Assembly: GCF_020991415.1 (NCBI RefSeq)
Contig: NZ_JAJMOY010000005.1
Location: 408,247-472,246 of the forward strand
Length of the DNA stretch: 64,000 bases
DNA from: Flavobacterium sp. ENC
GTDB lineage: Bacteria > Bacteroidota > Bacteroidia > Flavobacteriales > Flavobacteriaceae
Direction of reading: 5' to 3'
Both the position numbers and the translations under genes were made by a program. Positions 1 through 7,390 of this stretch are shown piece by piece. Position 1 is the stretch's first letter. Every line of letters begins with the position of its first letter. Below the pieces are notes generated by a model. That model was not told the origin of the DNA. It was given only the letters and a program-made list of their open reading frames with translations, and did no database searches.

Positions 1-42
1 GAAACATTCCTGAAAAAAGTTTAAATTTTTACGGCGTTTTCT

Positions 43-72
43 TTGCAGAACTCAAAAACTAGCGTATATTTG
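43..72 (+). promoter_or_regulatory. promoter of tRNA-Val
   Basis: A TATATTTG box at 65-72 fits the Bacteroidota -7 consensus TANNTTTG. A TTG at 43-45 fits the -33 element with a 19-base spacer. The tRNA begins about 38 bases after the -7 box. Confidence 0.6.
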
Positions 73-109
73 CACTCGCAATCACAAACGATAGCAACCT
101 AGTAAAATA

Positions 110-184
110 GGGCGATTAGCTCAGCTGGTTCAGAGCACCTCGTTTACACCGAGGGGGTCGGGGGTTCGAACCCCTCATCGCCCA
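110..184 (+). tRNA. tRNA-Val (anticodon TAC)
   Basis: The cloverleaf is complete. The acceptor strand GGGCGAT (110-116) pairs with ATCGCCC (177-183), followed by discriminator A. The D-arm is GCTCAGCTGGTTCAGAGC. The anticodon stem CCTCG/CGAGG encloses a loop with anticodon TAC, which reads valine codons. The T-arm contains GGTTCGAAC. CCA is not fully encoded. It is the intact member of a local array that also holds two damaged tRNA-derived copies downstream. Confidence 0.96.
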
Positions 185-195
185 CAAATTTCCAA

Positions 196-229
196 AAACT
201 CCAAAGTCATTTGATTTTGGAGTTTTTTT
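196..229 (+). terminator. rho-independent terminator after tRNA-Val
   Basis: ACTCCAAA and TTTTGGAGT form the stem around a short loop, followed by a run of T. The same hairpin recurs at 597-628 and 994-1027 because it lies inside the tandem repeat unit. Confidence 0.75.
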
Positions 230-242
230 ATTTTCTAAACTC

Positions 243-491
243 ATGGCATTTATTGTTTATATTTTATTTAGTGAAAGCAAGAATAAATATTATATCGGAT
301 TTACTTCTAATCTGGAAGAAAGAATTATTCGGCATAATCAAAAAAGCAAAGGTTTTACTGGAAATGTAAATGACTGGAAAGTGGTTTACACTGAAAACTA
401 CGAAACCAAAGAACTTGCACACAAAAGAGAATTACAGATTAAATCATGGAAAAGCAGAACTAAAATCAAAGAACTCATTTCTAAAAATTAA
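243..491 (+). CDS. GIY-YIG nuclease domain protein, copy 1
   Basis: This 82-residue protein is essentially one GIY-YIG nuclease domain, the size of the small YhbQ/UPF0213-like group. The signature is visible as VYIL at residues 5-8 and YYIG at 16-19. The expected catalytic Arg lies in LEERIIRH, and a catalytic-type Glu lies in KRELQIKSW near the C-terminus. The family cleaves DNA with a metal ion; the cellular role of the single-domain bacterial members is not settled. The gene starts 58 bp after the tRNA-Val, behind its terminator. Its stop codon lies inside the start of a tRNA-derived sequence, so the 3' end of the ORF and the 5' part of a tRNA copy are fused. Confidence 0.85.
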   Translation: MAFIVYILFSESKNKYYIGFTSNLEERIIRHNQKSKGFTGNVNDWKVVYTENYETKELAHKRELQIKSWKSRTKIKELISKN

Positions 492-583
492 CTCAGCTGG
501 TTCAGAGCATTCCGATTTTTCATCGGAAGTGGTCGGGGGTTCGAACCTTCCGATGAAAAATCGGAACAGGCTATCATCGCCCA
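488..583 (+). pseudogene. degenerate tRNA-Val copy 2, with inverted repeat
   Basis: D-arm bases (CTCAGCTGGTTCAGAGC), T-loop bases (GGGGGTTCGAACC) and the 3' acceptor (ATCATCGCCCA) match tRNA-Val. The 5' acceptor strand is replaced by the end of the nuclease ORF. The anticodon arm is replaced by TTCCGATTTTTCATCGGAA (510-528). The exact reverse complement of that 19-mer is inserted after the T-arm (548-566), with a 19-base spacer. No functional cloverleaf can form. Confidence 0.85.
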
Positions 584-596
584 CAAATTTCCAAAG

Positions 597-628
597 ACTC
601 CAAAGTCATTTGATTTTGGAGTTTTTTT
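597..628 (+). terminator. terminator hairpin, repeat copy 2
   Basis: This is the same ACTCCAAA / TTTTGGAGT stem plus T-run as at 196-229, carried inside the 399-bp repeat. Confidence 0.7.
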
Positions 629-641
629 ATTTTCTAAACTC

Positions 642-992
642 ATGGCATTTATTGTTTATATTTTATTTAGCGAAAGCAAGAATAAATATTATATCGGATT
701 TACTTCTAATCTGGAAGAAAGAATTATTCGGCATAATCAAAAAAGCAAAGGTTTTACTGGAAATGTAAATGACTGGAAAGTTGTTTATACTGAAAACTAT
801 GAAACCAAAGAACTTGCACACAGAAGAGAATTACAGATTAAATCATGGAAAAGCAGAACTAAAATCAAAGAACTCATTTCTAAAATTAGCTCAGCTGGTT
901 CAGAGCATTCCGATTTTTCATCGGAAGTGGTCGGGGGTTCGAACCTTCCGATGAAAAATCGGAACAGGCTATCATCGCCCACAAATTTCTAA
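642..992 (+). CDS. GIY-YIG nuclease domain protein, copy 2, with tRNA-derived tail
   Basis: Residues 1-80 are nearly identical to copy 1 (one visible change, Lys to Arg in the HRRELQIK segment), with all GIY-YIG motifs intact. A one-base difference at the end of the domain avoids the stop used in copy 1. The frame therefore runs on through the degenerate tRNA and adds about 34 residues (from SSAGSEHSDF to SSPTNF) that are simply translated tRNA and inverted-repeat sequence. The tail is unlikely to be selected as protein. The nuclease domain itself looks functional. Confidence 0.75.
   Translation: MAFIVYILFSESKNKYYIGFTSNLEERIIRHNQKSKGFTGNVNDWKVVYTENYETKELAHRRELQIKSWKSRTKIKELISKISSAGSEHSDFSSEVVGGSNLPMKNRNRLSSPTNF
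887..981 (+). pseudogene. degenerate tRNA-Val copy 3, with inverted repeat
   Basis: It has the same architecture as 488-583. D-arm and T-loop remnants flank TTCCGATTTTTCATCGGAA (908-926), and its reverse complement sits at 946-964. The fragment is also read as the C-terminal tail of the second nuclease ORF. Confidence 0.85.
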
Positions 993-993
993 A

Positions 994-1027
994 AACTCCA
1001 AAGTCATTTGATTTTGGAGTTTTTTTT
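994..1027 (+). terminator. terminator hairpin, repeat copy 3
   Basis: This is the third copy of the ACTCCAAA / TTTTGGAGT hairpin, with a T-run one base longer than in the other copies. Confidence 0.7.
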
Positions 1028-1144
1028 ATTTTCTAAACTCATGGCATTTATTTTAATGCTTTTTGGGTGTTCGACATACCCCTCATTAATTAAATTGATT
1101 GACGAAGAGGTGTCAAATAAATCATTTTTCCACAACCAAGCAGA

Positions 1145-2032
1145 TTAATTTAAATGTTGCTTTTTGAACTGGTTAGGACTCATGCCTACTTCTTTTTTGA
1201 ATAATCGGGAGAAATAGGGCGGATTCTCAAAACCTAATAAGTAAGCGATTTCATTAATTGTAAAATCACCCTGGTTAAGTAAATTCTTAGCCTCGGAAAT
1301 CAGGAAGATTTGTATTAAGTCCATTGCAGTCTTTCCCGTTTCTTGTTTCAGCAAATCACTTAAATAGCGCGCAGATAAATTCAGTTCTTCCGCAAACATT
1401 GCTACTGTAGGCAAACCTTTTTTCTGAAGCAGCCCCTGTTCTAAATAGTTATTCAATGCTTTGTTAAATTTTGTGACAGTAGTTCCTGAAAGTAAAAAAC
1501 GATTCATGAACTGTCGCTTGTAAAAACGAAGAGAATATTTAAGAATGGATTCAATATGTCCAAGTATGATATCCCTGGAAAATTCATCTTGGTTGTTATG
1601 GTATTCATTTGCTATTTTTTCATATAGCTCCCAAATAATTTGTTGCTCCTTTGGCGAAATATGCAAGGCTTCATTAAGCTCATAATTGAAATAGCTATAC
1701 TTCTTTATTTCTTTATGGAGAGGGTAACCACTTAGATAATCTTCATGAAACCAGATTTCGAATCCATCACCATCAAGGGTAATATCCTTCATTTGGATGA
1801 CCTGCTGCGGTTTTAAGAAATACATCGACCCGCTCTGATGATCGTATCTGGTCTTACCATACCTGATCTCTCCAGAACATAGTTTTTTAAAAGCTATGAT
1901 ATAAAAATCTGTGGTTACTTCATAGCTAGTCACGCTTCTTAGTGGATTGCACGTAAAAAGTGTGAGTAAAGGATGCTCTGGTTCTGGATAATTATTGCAG
2001 CGATGAACATCGCTAAGGCTCTTAAAATGCAT
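1145..2032 (-). CDS. AraC family transcriptional regulator
   Basis: This is a 295-residue cytoplasmic regulator. The N-terminal about 180 residues resemble a cupin-like ligand-sensing half (for example SGSMYFLKPQQVIQMKD). The C-terminal about 100 residues carry the double helix-turn-helix AraC DNA-binding domain. The hallmark second HTH is INEIAYLLGFENPPYFSRLFKKEVGMSPNQFKK. It lies downstream of, and in the same direction as, the SDR gene at 2205-3029, but a strong terminator separates them, so it is probably transcribed separately. It may control that SDR, since AraC/SDR pairs are common. The ligand is unknown. Confidence 0.88.
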   Translation of the reverse strand: MHFKSLSDVHRCNNYPEPEHPLLTLFTCNPLRSVTSYEVTTDFYIIAFKKLCSGEIRYGKTRYDHQSGSMYFLKPQQVIQMKDITLDGDGFEIWFHEDYLSGYPLHKEIKKYSYFNYELNEALHISPKEQQIIWELYEKIANEYHNNQDEFSRDIILGHIESILKYSLRFYKRQFMNRFLLSGTTVTKFNKALNNYLEQGLLQKKGLPTVAMFAEELNLSARYLSDLLKQETGKTAMDLIQIFLISEAKNLLNQGDFTINEIAYLLGFENPPYFSRLFKKEVGMSPNQFKKQHLN

Positions 2033-2143
2033 TATGTCTAGTACTAAAAATAACGGTACGGGATTAATAATAATAAAAGTACATTTTTTTAGACAGAATT
2101 AGGTTCTTTTTGCTTTTGTATATTTTATAAACTAAAAAAATAA

Positions 2144-2174
2144 AATCAGCCCTAAGAAACACATAGGGCTGATT
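2144..2174 (-). terminator. terminator of the SDR gene
   Basis: AATCAGCCCTA (2144-2154) and TAGGGCTGATT (2164-2174) form a perfect 11-bp stem with a 9-base loop. On the minus strand it is followed by a T-rich tract, 30 bp past the SDR stop codon. Confidence 0.8.
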
Positions 2175-2204
2175 ATCAAACAAAAACATAAATGGATCTG
2201 ATAA

Positions 2205-3029
2205 TTAAATGCCATGTGCCTTATTAGAAACATCATTCCACTCTTCCCAACTTGCCAGCCTCTCAGCATACGCAGCTTTAGCTAAGGGGAGTGCCTTTCT
2301 TCCAAGAAACAATCGCAATGGTGGGTTTGAACTATCTACCAATTTTAATATAGCATCAGTAGTAGCGTTAGGATCTCCATAAGCATCATCTGCTGTTAAA
2401 TTCGGGTCAGCATATAATTCAGCTTTCATCGTATCATAAGCTGAAATAGGTTTGCTCTGTATCGAAGACGCATTAAAATCAGTCGCAAATCCATTTGGTT
2501 CTACAAGGGTAACATTTATACCCATTCCTTTTACTTCCAGGGAGAGCGCTTCGCTAAATCCTTCTACTGCAAATTTACTGGCACTATAAATACCAACAGT
2601 CGGGAATGTATAAATACCCATAGCACTTGATAACTGTAGGATATGTCCACTTCCCTGTGCCCTCATTACAGGCAATGCTGCTTGGGTAATCCATAAAGTG
2701 CCGAACAAATTCGCATCTATAATATCTCTGGCATCCTGTTCGCCCAATTCTTCGACGGTGCCAAACACACCGGTACCTGCATTATTAATCACCACATCAA
2801 TACGGCCAAAATAAGCATTTGCTTTCGCTATAGCCTCAAAACAGGCTGCTCTGTCAGTAATCTGCAATTCCAATGCCAGCACCGAGCTTCCGTATTTATC
2901 AACCAACTCTTGTAATCCGCCAGCATTCCTTGAAGTGGCAACCACTTTATCGCCCCGATCTAAAAAAGCTTCCGCCCATATTTTTCCTAACCCACGGGAC
3001 GCACCCGTAATAAAAATTATTTTTGCCAT
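2205..3029 (-). CDS. short-chain dehydrogenase/reductase (SDR)
   Basis: This classical SDR has a Rossmann fold. The NAD(P) glycine motif is TGASRGLG near the N-terminus, followed by NNAG, a catalytic Ser in LQLSSAMG and the YSASK active-site Tyr/Lys. I chose the start at 3029 (MAKIIFITGASRG, 274 residues) because the 11 residues of a longer frame from 3062 lie upstream of the first Rossmann strand and look untranslated. The substrate cannot be read from sequence. The VEPNGFATDF segment replaces the usual PG loop. It is probably a single-gene transcript ended by the hairpin at 2144-2174. Confidence 0.88.
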   Translation of the reverse strand: MAKIIFITGASRGLGKIWAEAFLDRGDKVVATSRNAGGLQELVDKYGSSVLALELQITDRAACFEAIAKANAYFGRIDVVINNAGTGVFGTVEELGEQDARDIIDANLFGTLWITQAALPVMRAQGSGHILQLSSAMGIYTFPTVGIYSASKFAVEGFSEALSLEVKGMGINVTLVEPNGFATDFNASSIQSKPISAYDTMKAELYADPNLTADDAYGDPNATTDAILKLVDSSNPPLRLFLGRKALPLAKAAYAERLASWEEWNDVSNKAHGI

Positions 3030-3062
3030 TACTTTATTTTTTAATGAGACAAAAATAAGCAC

Positions 3063-3834
3063 TAAGCCAGCTCTTAAACTTATACGGAATACCGGAATAA
3101 AGATACATTTTTACGTCATTAAATCTGGTCTACATATTTGGCATTTTTCGAAATTTTAAAAAGAAATTTTTAAAGCCATGTGATTATTAATCCTCTGGAT
3201 CCACTACCTACATTGCTGTTTTTTATTTTTGCAGTAGAACTATTATTCAGTCCGTCAAAATATATTTTTAACCTCTTTTCTTAAGAGTTCAGCACCTATT
3301 AGCTGACGCATACCGGAACCGGAGTTGCTACATTTAACTAAAGGAATTTAGTTGTCCTACTTAAACAGAAACAAATTAGAGGTAGTTTAATAAATACCTC
3401 TGAAATTTCTGCAAAACTGCAAATTCAAACATAGCTAAACAATTTGTGTTCGATAAACCCTCATACATTAAAAACTGAGGCATATACCCCTGATTTAAGA
3501 AATTAAGGAGTTTTTTTTGCTTTATTTTTTTTTCAAATCCGTACAAATTGGAAGTTCAGGGATCATGAGGGATCACCCCTAAACCCTCTGGAGAGTAAAA
3601 AAATTACCGCAGAGAACGCTAAGTTTTTTTTACTCGCGCTTTTATAAAATACAAAGTTCGCAAAGCGTTCTATTGAATTAGCTTTGCGAACTTTGCGTTA
3701 TAACCGCATCTTCGATAAAAATCTTTGCGCACTTTGCGGTAAAAAATAAGTGGTGTGTTTATTTATATATGCTTTTCCTCAACATTTTCATCACAACATT
3801 TCATAGAGCCTTTTTTAAGATCTTCCTGAAAGTG
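3063..3834. other. intergenic region with an inverted-repeat element
   Basis: I see no credible gene here. The segment 3606-3740 belongs to a local repeat family that begins with ACCGC and ends with TTGCGGT. Inside it, CAAAGTTCGCAAAGC (3652-3666) and GCTTTGCGAACTTTG (3681-3695) form a perfect 15-bp inverted repeat. Confidence 0.6.
3606..3740. repeat. CCGCA...TTGCGGT intergenic repeat, copy 1
   Basis: It shares its ends and internal GCGAACTTTGCG-like words with the elements at 4441-4537 and 5650-5722. This copy is the longest and most diverged. It has an internal perfect 15-bp inverted repeat. Confidence 0.6.
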
Positions 3835-4293
3835 TTATTTTTCACAAATTTCTTTCAGCTTATCCAGTGCATTTGGGTACGTATGGTTCATATAATCTAC
3901 AAAATCTTCTGTAGTATCCAGGTCAACGGTAACCTCAGTACTTTCGTTGTTTTCTTCAAACGTATAATTTTCAAATCCGTTTGCCCATTTTTCCACGTCC
4001 GGTCCTTCTGTAATTTCGTTGTCTGCTTTTAAAAGGCCATAATGCTGAATCGAAACAAATCGGTTCGGAATGTTTTCAACAATTTTAGAAACCATACCTC
4101 CTTTTTCTCCTTTCTCATCTACTCCAATAAACAGAATTTTACTTCCCTTGTCCCAACTTCCTTCGTAGGTCGAAGTCGGGTTGAACAAAGCGGTCCATTG
4201 CTCATAAGTTGATTTATTGGTAATGCCCAGCATACGATCATATACCGTGGTCACAGGAGCATTAATGCTTATTTTGAATTGTAACTTTTTCAT
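3835..4293 (-). CDS. SRPBCC (START-like) domain protein
   Basis: This 152-residue soluble protein has the helix-grip START/AHSA1 pattern. An N-terminal strand FKISINAPVTTVYDRMLG is followed by YEQWTALFNPTSTYEGSWDKGSKILF, and a long C-terminal helix ends the chain. Such proteins bind hydrophobic ligands or act as activators of unknown partners. It has no signal peptide. It is flanked on both sides by repeat-bearing intergenic DNA, and appears to be a lone gene. The specific function is unknown. Confidence 0.8.
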   Translation of the reverse strand: MKKLQFKISINAPVTTVYDRMLGITNKSTYEQWTALFNPTSTYEGSWDKGSKILFIGVDEKGEKGGMVSKIVENIPNRFVSIQHYGLLKADNEITEGPDVEKWANGFENYTFEENNESTEVTVDLDTTEDFVDYMNHTYPNALDKLKEICEK

Positions 4294-4440
4294 ACTATTA
4301 AATATTTTTAAATTAATTTTTCAAGTCTTTATTTCGGTTTTATCTTTTTTTAGTTATCTCGTAAACAACCAGTTGACTTCCCTAAAGCTAATATAAGAAA
4401 TATTTTACATCATTTATTGCCATTTTTAGGATGATAGACT

Positions 4441-4537
4441 AACCGCAAGGATCGCTAAGATTAATACGCTAAGTTCGCTAAGTTTAAAACTAAGCCTTGC
4501 GTACTTCGCGCTTTTTTGCTTAGCGAACATTGCGGTT
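4441..4537. repeat. CCGCAA...TTGCGGTT intergenic repeat, copy 2
   Basis: It begins with AACCGCAA (4441-4448) and ends with the inverted TTGCGGTT (4530-4537). The interior is full of short inverted words such as CGCTAAG and CTTAGCG. Confidence 0.75.
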
Positions 4538-4591
4538 AATAACATACAGCAAGCTAAAAAATAACCAAAAAAATAAAAAAAGCAAAATGAC

Positions 4592-4631
4592 TTGCATATT
4601 GTTGTCGCATATACTATATTTGCGACAACAA
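4592..4631 (+). promoter_or_regulatory. VOC gene promoter with inverted-repeat operator
   Basis: TTGTTGTCGCA (4599-4609) and TGCGACAACAA (4621-4631) form a perfect 11-bp inverted repeat with an 11-base spacer. A -7 box TATATTTG (4615-4622) lies within it, and a -33 TTG (4592-4594) stands 20 bases upstream. A protein bound to this palindrome would block the promoter. The MarR regulator encoded just downstream is the obvious candidate. Confidence 0.7.
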
Positions 4632-4647
4632 TTTAAATATATTATAA

Positions 4648-5007
4648 ATGAGAGCATTAACTTTTGCATCACTACAAGTGAAAAATCTGGAAGCATCAAA
4701 AGACTTCTATGAAAAAAAATTAGGATTTGAGATTGGCGACACCAATCCGCAGGCTTGTATTTTCAAGTACAATCAGGGACAGGCAAGTTTTGCTATTCGT
4801 ACACCTTTGGAACCCATTGAAGGAAAAGAACTGGGCATTGGCGTGGCAATTTGGTTTGCCGTTGACGAAAACGTAGACGAACTGAAAGAGAAATTCACTG
4901 TAAACGGAGTAACCACCACCGGGCCAATTATAGAAACACCTTTCGGAAGAGCATTCCACGTGAAAGATCTGGACGGCTATAAACTTACTTTTCTGGAGGC
5001 CAAATAA
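4648..5007 (+). CDS. VOC (glyoxalase/bleomycin-resistance fold) protein
   Basis: This 119-residue soluble protein has the paired beta-alpha-beta-beta-beta units of the vicinal oxygen chelate fold. LQVKNLEASKDFYEKKLGFEIGD opens the first half and GRAFHVKDLDGYKLTFLEAK closes the second. VOC proteins are metal-dependent enzymes or binding proteins acting on small electrophiles or antibiotics; the substrate here is not evident. It lies upstream of a MarR regulator on the same strand and has a palindromic operator over its promoter, suggesting an inducible stress or detoxification unit. Confidence 0.85.
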   Translation: MRALTFASLQVKNLEASKDFYEKKLGFEIGDTNPQACIFKYNQGQASFAIRTPLEPIEGKELGIGVAIWFAVDENVDELKEKFTVNGVTTTGPIIETPFGRAFHVKDLDGYKLTFLEAK

Positions 5008-5149
5008 AAGTAAATTGTTTATTAATTTTAGAAACAGATTCCCGAAGAAACAATTTCATTATCGAAGCAACTAAAGGTTCTGATGGCTATCTTTGACATT
5101 CATAAACACGATTTTGATTTAATACTGACACAAATTTTTCAACATCATT

Positions 5150-5611
5150 ATGCCTAAAGAAATTAATTTTCATTTTAAAAGTCCAAAAGATAGTCCGGGT
5201 TATTTGCTGGGACAGCTCACCATGCTTTGGCAGCGTAAACAAAAGAAAGTTTTAGATCCGTTAGATCTGACACAGACGCAATTTGTATTATTAGCCGCTT
5301 TAGGCTGGCTTTCCAAAAACAGCAATGCCGTAACGCAAATTGACATTGCCAACCAAAGTAATTCCGACAGAATGATGGTCTCAAAAGTATTGCGAACACT
5401 GGAAGAAAAAGGTTTCGTAACACGACAGGAACATGAAACGGACACAAGGGCAAAGACCATTCGGCTAACAGATACCGGAGAAGCCGTTTTGCAAAAAGCA
5501 ATCATTGAGATTGAAAATGCTGACCTTGATTTCTTTTCTTCCTTAGACGAAAATCTTTCCTCGTTCAATTCTAATATGGTAAAACTTATTGATACCAATA
5601 AGACTGAATAA
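5150..5611 (+). CDS. MarR family transcriptional regulator
   Basis: This 153-residue protein has a winged helix-turn-helix: LTQTQFVLLAALGWL, then VTQIDIANQSNSDRMMVSKVLRTLEEKGFVTRQ, then the wing containing DTRAKTIRLTDTGE. MarR proteins are dimeric repressors that release DNA when they bind small aromatic or oxidant ligands. The gene follows the VOC gene by 142 bp on the same strand. The 11-bp palindrome at 4599-4631 has the expected size of a MarR site, so I infer that it represses the VOC gene and possibly itself. Confidence 0.88.
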   Translation: MPKEINFHFKSPKDSPGYLLGQLTMLWQRKQKKVLDPLDLTQTQFVLLAALGWLSKNSNAVTQIDIANQSNSDRMMVSKVLRTLEEKGFVTRQEHETDTRAKTIRLTDTGEAVLQKAIIEIENADLDFFSSLDENLSSFNSNMVKLIDTNKTE

Positions 5612-5918
5612 AAATCAAAGGGATCAAATGTTCGATTCTAATCCATGACAACCGCAAAGTCCGCAACGCTTAAAATTAAGCCTTGCGGACTTCGCGCTTC
5701 TAACTTTGCGAACCTTGCGGTTAAAAAGATCTGCACTGAAGTCACAAACCTCCGCACTGCATTCCACAAAGTTTTCCGTGAACGCAAGCACGCATAACTT
5801 CTAAAACTCTGTAATAATTTACTATATTTGGCACAGACATTGGGTTGCTTATCGAATTCAATAGGCTTAATTTCATCGTACTAAAAAGAAATCAAATGCT
5901 CCAATCAAAATTATAAAA
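5612..5918. other. intergenic region: repeat element and weak promoter
   Basis: It holds the third repeat copy (5650-5722) and a TATATTTG -7 box at 5823-5830 that could serve the downstream propeller gene. No convincing -33 TTG is seen. Confidence 0.5.
5650..5722. repeat. CCGCAA...TTGCGGTT intergenic repeat, copy 3
   Basis: It has the same AACCGCAA and TTGCGGTT termini as copy 2, and the shared inner phrase AAGCCTTGCGGACTTCGCGC, but is about 24 bp shorter. Confidence 0.75.
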
Positions 5919-7088
5919 ATGAAAAAAAAGCTAATACTCCTTTTATTTGCATTTACGGTTATCAATACGTTTGGGCAAGTGCCAGCCACAGCAAATACTG
6001 GCAGCCTGTTCTCTAATAAGGTTGTTCATCCCGTGGCAAAAGTTCCATTAGACGAGGCATCAATTTTAATTTATGATTACGATGGTTCGCTTTTTTCATT
6101 TGATTTAGAGTCCGAACAAATTGGCTGGACCGTAAAAGCAACCGATGCCCACACCGAAATGTGCGCCAATCAGTTAACGTTACAGGATGGAGTGGTATAT
6201 GTGCCGTTTATTAATGGTGAAATTTTCGCGATTGATAATATGACCGGAGATGTTTTCTGGAAATCAAGGTTAGGAAATACTACCGATCAGATTGTGCTGA
6301 AAGACCAGACACCTGTTATCAATAATGGAAAACTATACATCACTTCCCAAGGTCAAAACAGTACAATTTATGCACTTAACATAAAAGACGGCAGTTTAGC
6401 ATGGAGCCACAAGTTAGACGACGCGTCTAATGCTGTTTCAGTACTCTTTTTTAACAACAAGGTTTTTACCCAAAGCGGTTCTAATCTCTACAGTTTTGAC
6501 GCCGGTACGGGAAAACTGCTCAACCAGAAAACTTTTGAGGAAGCTATCTCCGGAAAACCTGTTACAGATGATGAAAATATATTTATAGCCAATGAAAAGG
6601 ATGTAGTCTATGCTTTAAGTCCTGACAAACTCGATGTTTTATGGCAATTTAAAATAGAGGAAAACCAACATAACATCAAGGACCGCATATTTAGCAAAAA
6701 TAAAAAAGTATATTTTGCAGCACAGGGCGAAACCGTTTCTTCTCTATATGCTGTTGATTCAAAAACCGGAACACAGCTTTGGAAAACTGATTTTAAAAAC
6801 GACAATGTTCAATACATTACCGAGAAAGACGATAATCTTTGGGGATATACCCGCAAGGGAAAACTTTTTCAATTGGACATTGATAATGGTGAAACAGCAT
6901 TCGAAGCAAAATTAACCACCAACCCTATTTCAAATCTTGAATTTCCGGATGATGATTCTTTGTTTTATTATTCTGACGCTGCTTTAATTCAGTTTGAATA
7001 TAAAACAAAAGACGAAAACGAAGTTTACCTGCGAACCTCTATTAAGGACGATGTTTACAACGCTTATATAAAAGTACTTCGTCCATAA
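5919..7088 (+). CDS. exported PQQ-type beta-propeller protein
   Basis: This 389-residue protein has an N-terminal signal peptide (MKKKLILLLFAFTVINTFGQ). Repeated blades follow of the form LYALN...DG...W, such as EIFAIDNMTGDVFWKSRLGN, IYALNIKDGSLAWSHKLDD and LYAVDSKTGTQLWKTDF. This is the PQQ-repeat/BamB-like eight-bladed propeller pattern. No Cys lipobox is seen after the signal, so a soluble periplasmic protein is more likely than the BamB lipoprotein. It may be a scaffold or binding protein; no enzyme residues can be assigned. It stands alone between repeat-rich spacers. Confidence 0.78.
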   Translation: MKKKLILLLFAFTVINTFGQVPATANTGSLFSNKVVHPVAKVPLDEASILIYDYDGSLFSFDLESEQIGWTVKATDAHTEMCANQLTLQDGVVYVPFINGEIFAIDNMTGDVFWKSRLGNTTDQIVLKDQTPVINNGKLYITSQGQNSTIYALNIKDGSLAWSHKLDDASNAVSVLFFNNKVFTQSGSNLYSFDAGTGKLLNQKTFEEAISGKPVTDDENIFIANEKDVVYALSPDKLDVLWQFKIEENQHNIKDRIFSKNKKVYFAAQGETVSSLYAVDSKTGTQLWKTDFKNDNVQYITEKDDNLWGYTRKGKLFQLDIDNGETAFEAKLTTNPISNLEFPDDDSLFYYSDAALIQFEYKTKDENEVYLRTSIKDDVYNAYIKVLRP

Positions 7089-7390
7089 CTTTACACCCAT
7101 TCCAGAAGTCACAGTTTGCAGTTGCAGTTTTCAGTTTGTAAATTTCATAAGAAAAGTCGTGTTTTGTTTCTAAATTGCCTCGCGTAATAAGATGGTTTAG
7201 TGAACAATTGCTTTGTGAAGTCGCAAATATTATTGAAAAACTAAAATTAAACGCACAACTTTTCTGTTGGAAAAACCTTTGTTGAAATAAAAACTACAAC
7301 AAAATAAGTACAACATTTTTGTTGTAAAATGAGACTGAAATTTAAATAGTTAACAGTCGAAGTTGACATTCAAAGTGTAGATTACAGACA
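7089..7390. other. intergenic region, no gene
   Basis: It is AT-rich. The only structure I see is the short palindrome TACAACATTTTTGTTGTA at 7309-7326. Confidence 0.5.

Larger units (their letters stand above)
177..1052 (+). repeat. 399-bp tandem repeat array: tRNA 3' end, terminator, GIY-YIG ORF
   Basis: The ATG of the GIY-YIG ORF occurs at 243, 642 and 1041, exactly 399 bp apart. The segment before each ATG (tRNA 3' end ATCGCCCACAAATTTC plus terminator) is nearly identical in all three places. The first two ORF copies are almost identical. The third stops matching after 12 bases (1041-1052), so the array ends there in a truncated copy. Copies 1 and 2 differ by an indel at the ORF end (near 485) that is offset by an extra T in the last terminator. 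Confidence 0.93.
4294..4647. other. intergenic region: repeat element plus VOC promoter
   Basis: It contains the repeat element at 4441-4537 and the promoter/operator at 4592-4631. I see no gene. Confidence 0.6.

Noticed and set aside
488..583. Second functional tRNA
   Set aside because: The 5' acceptor strand is missing and the anticodon arm is replaced by an inverted repeat, so no cloverleaf forms.
370..768. 132-residue ORF overlapping the nuclease copies
   Set aside because: It is an out-of-frame shadow created by the tandem repeat, with no recognisable protein pattern.
3769..4032. ORF opposite the SRPBCC gene
   Set aside because: It is an antisense shadow of a clear START-like gene, with low-complexity Phe-rich translation.
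5200..5598. Long antisense ORF over the MarR gene
   Set aside because: It is a shadow with no family pattern. The MarR frame carries the full winged-HTH motif.
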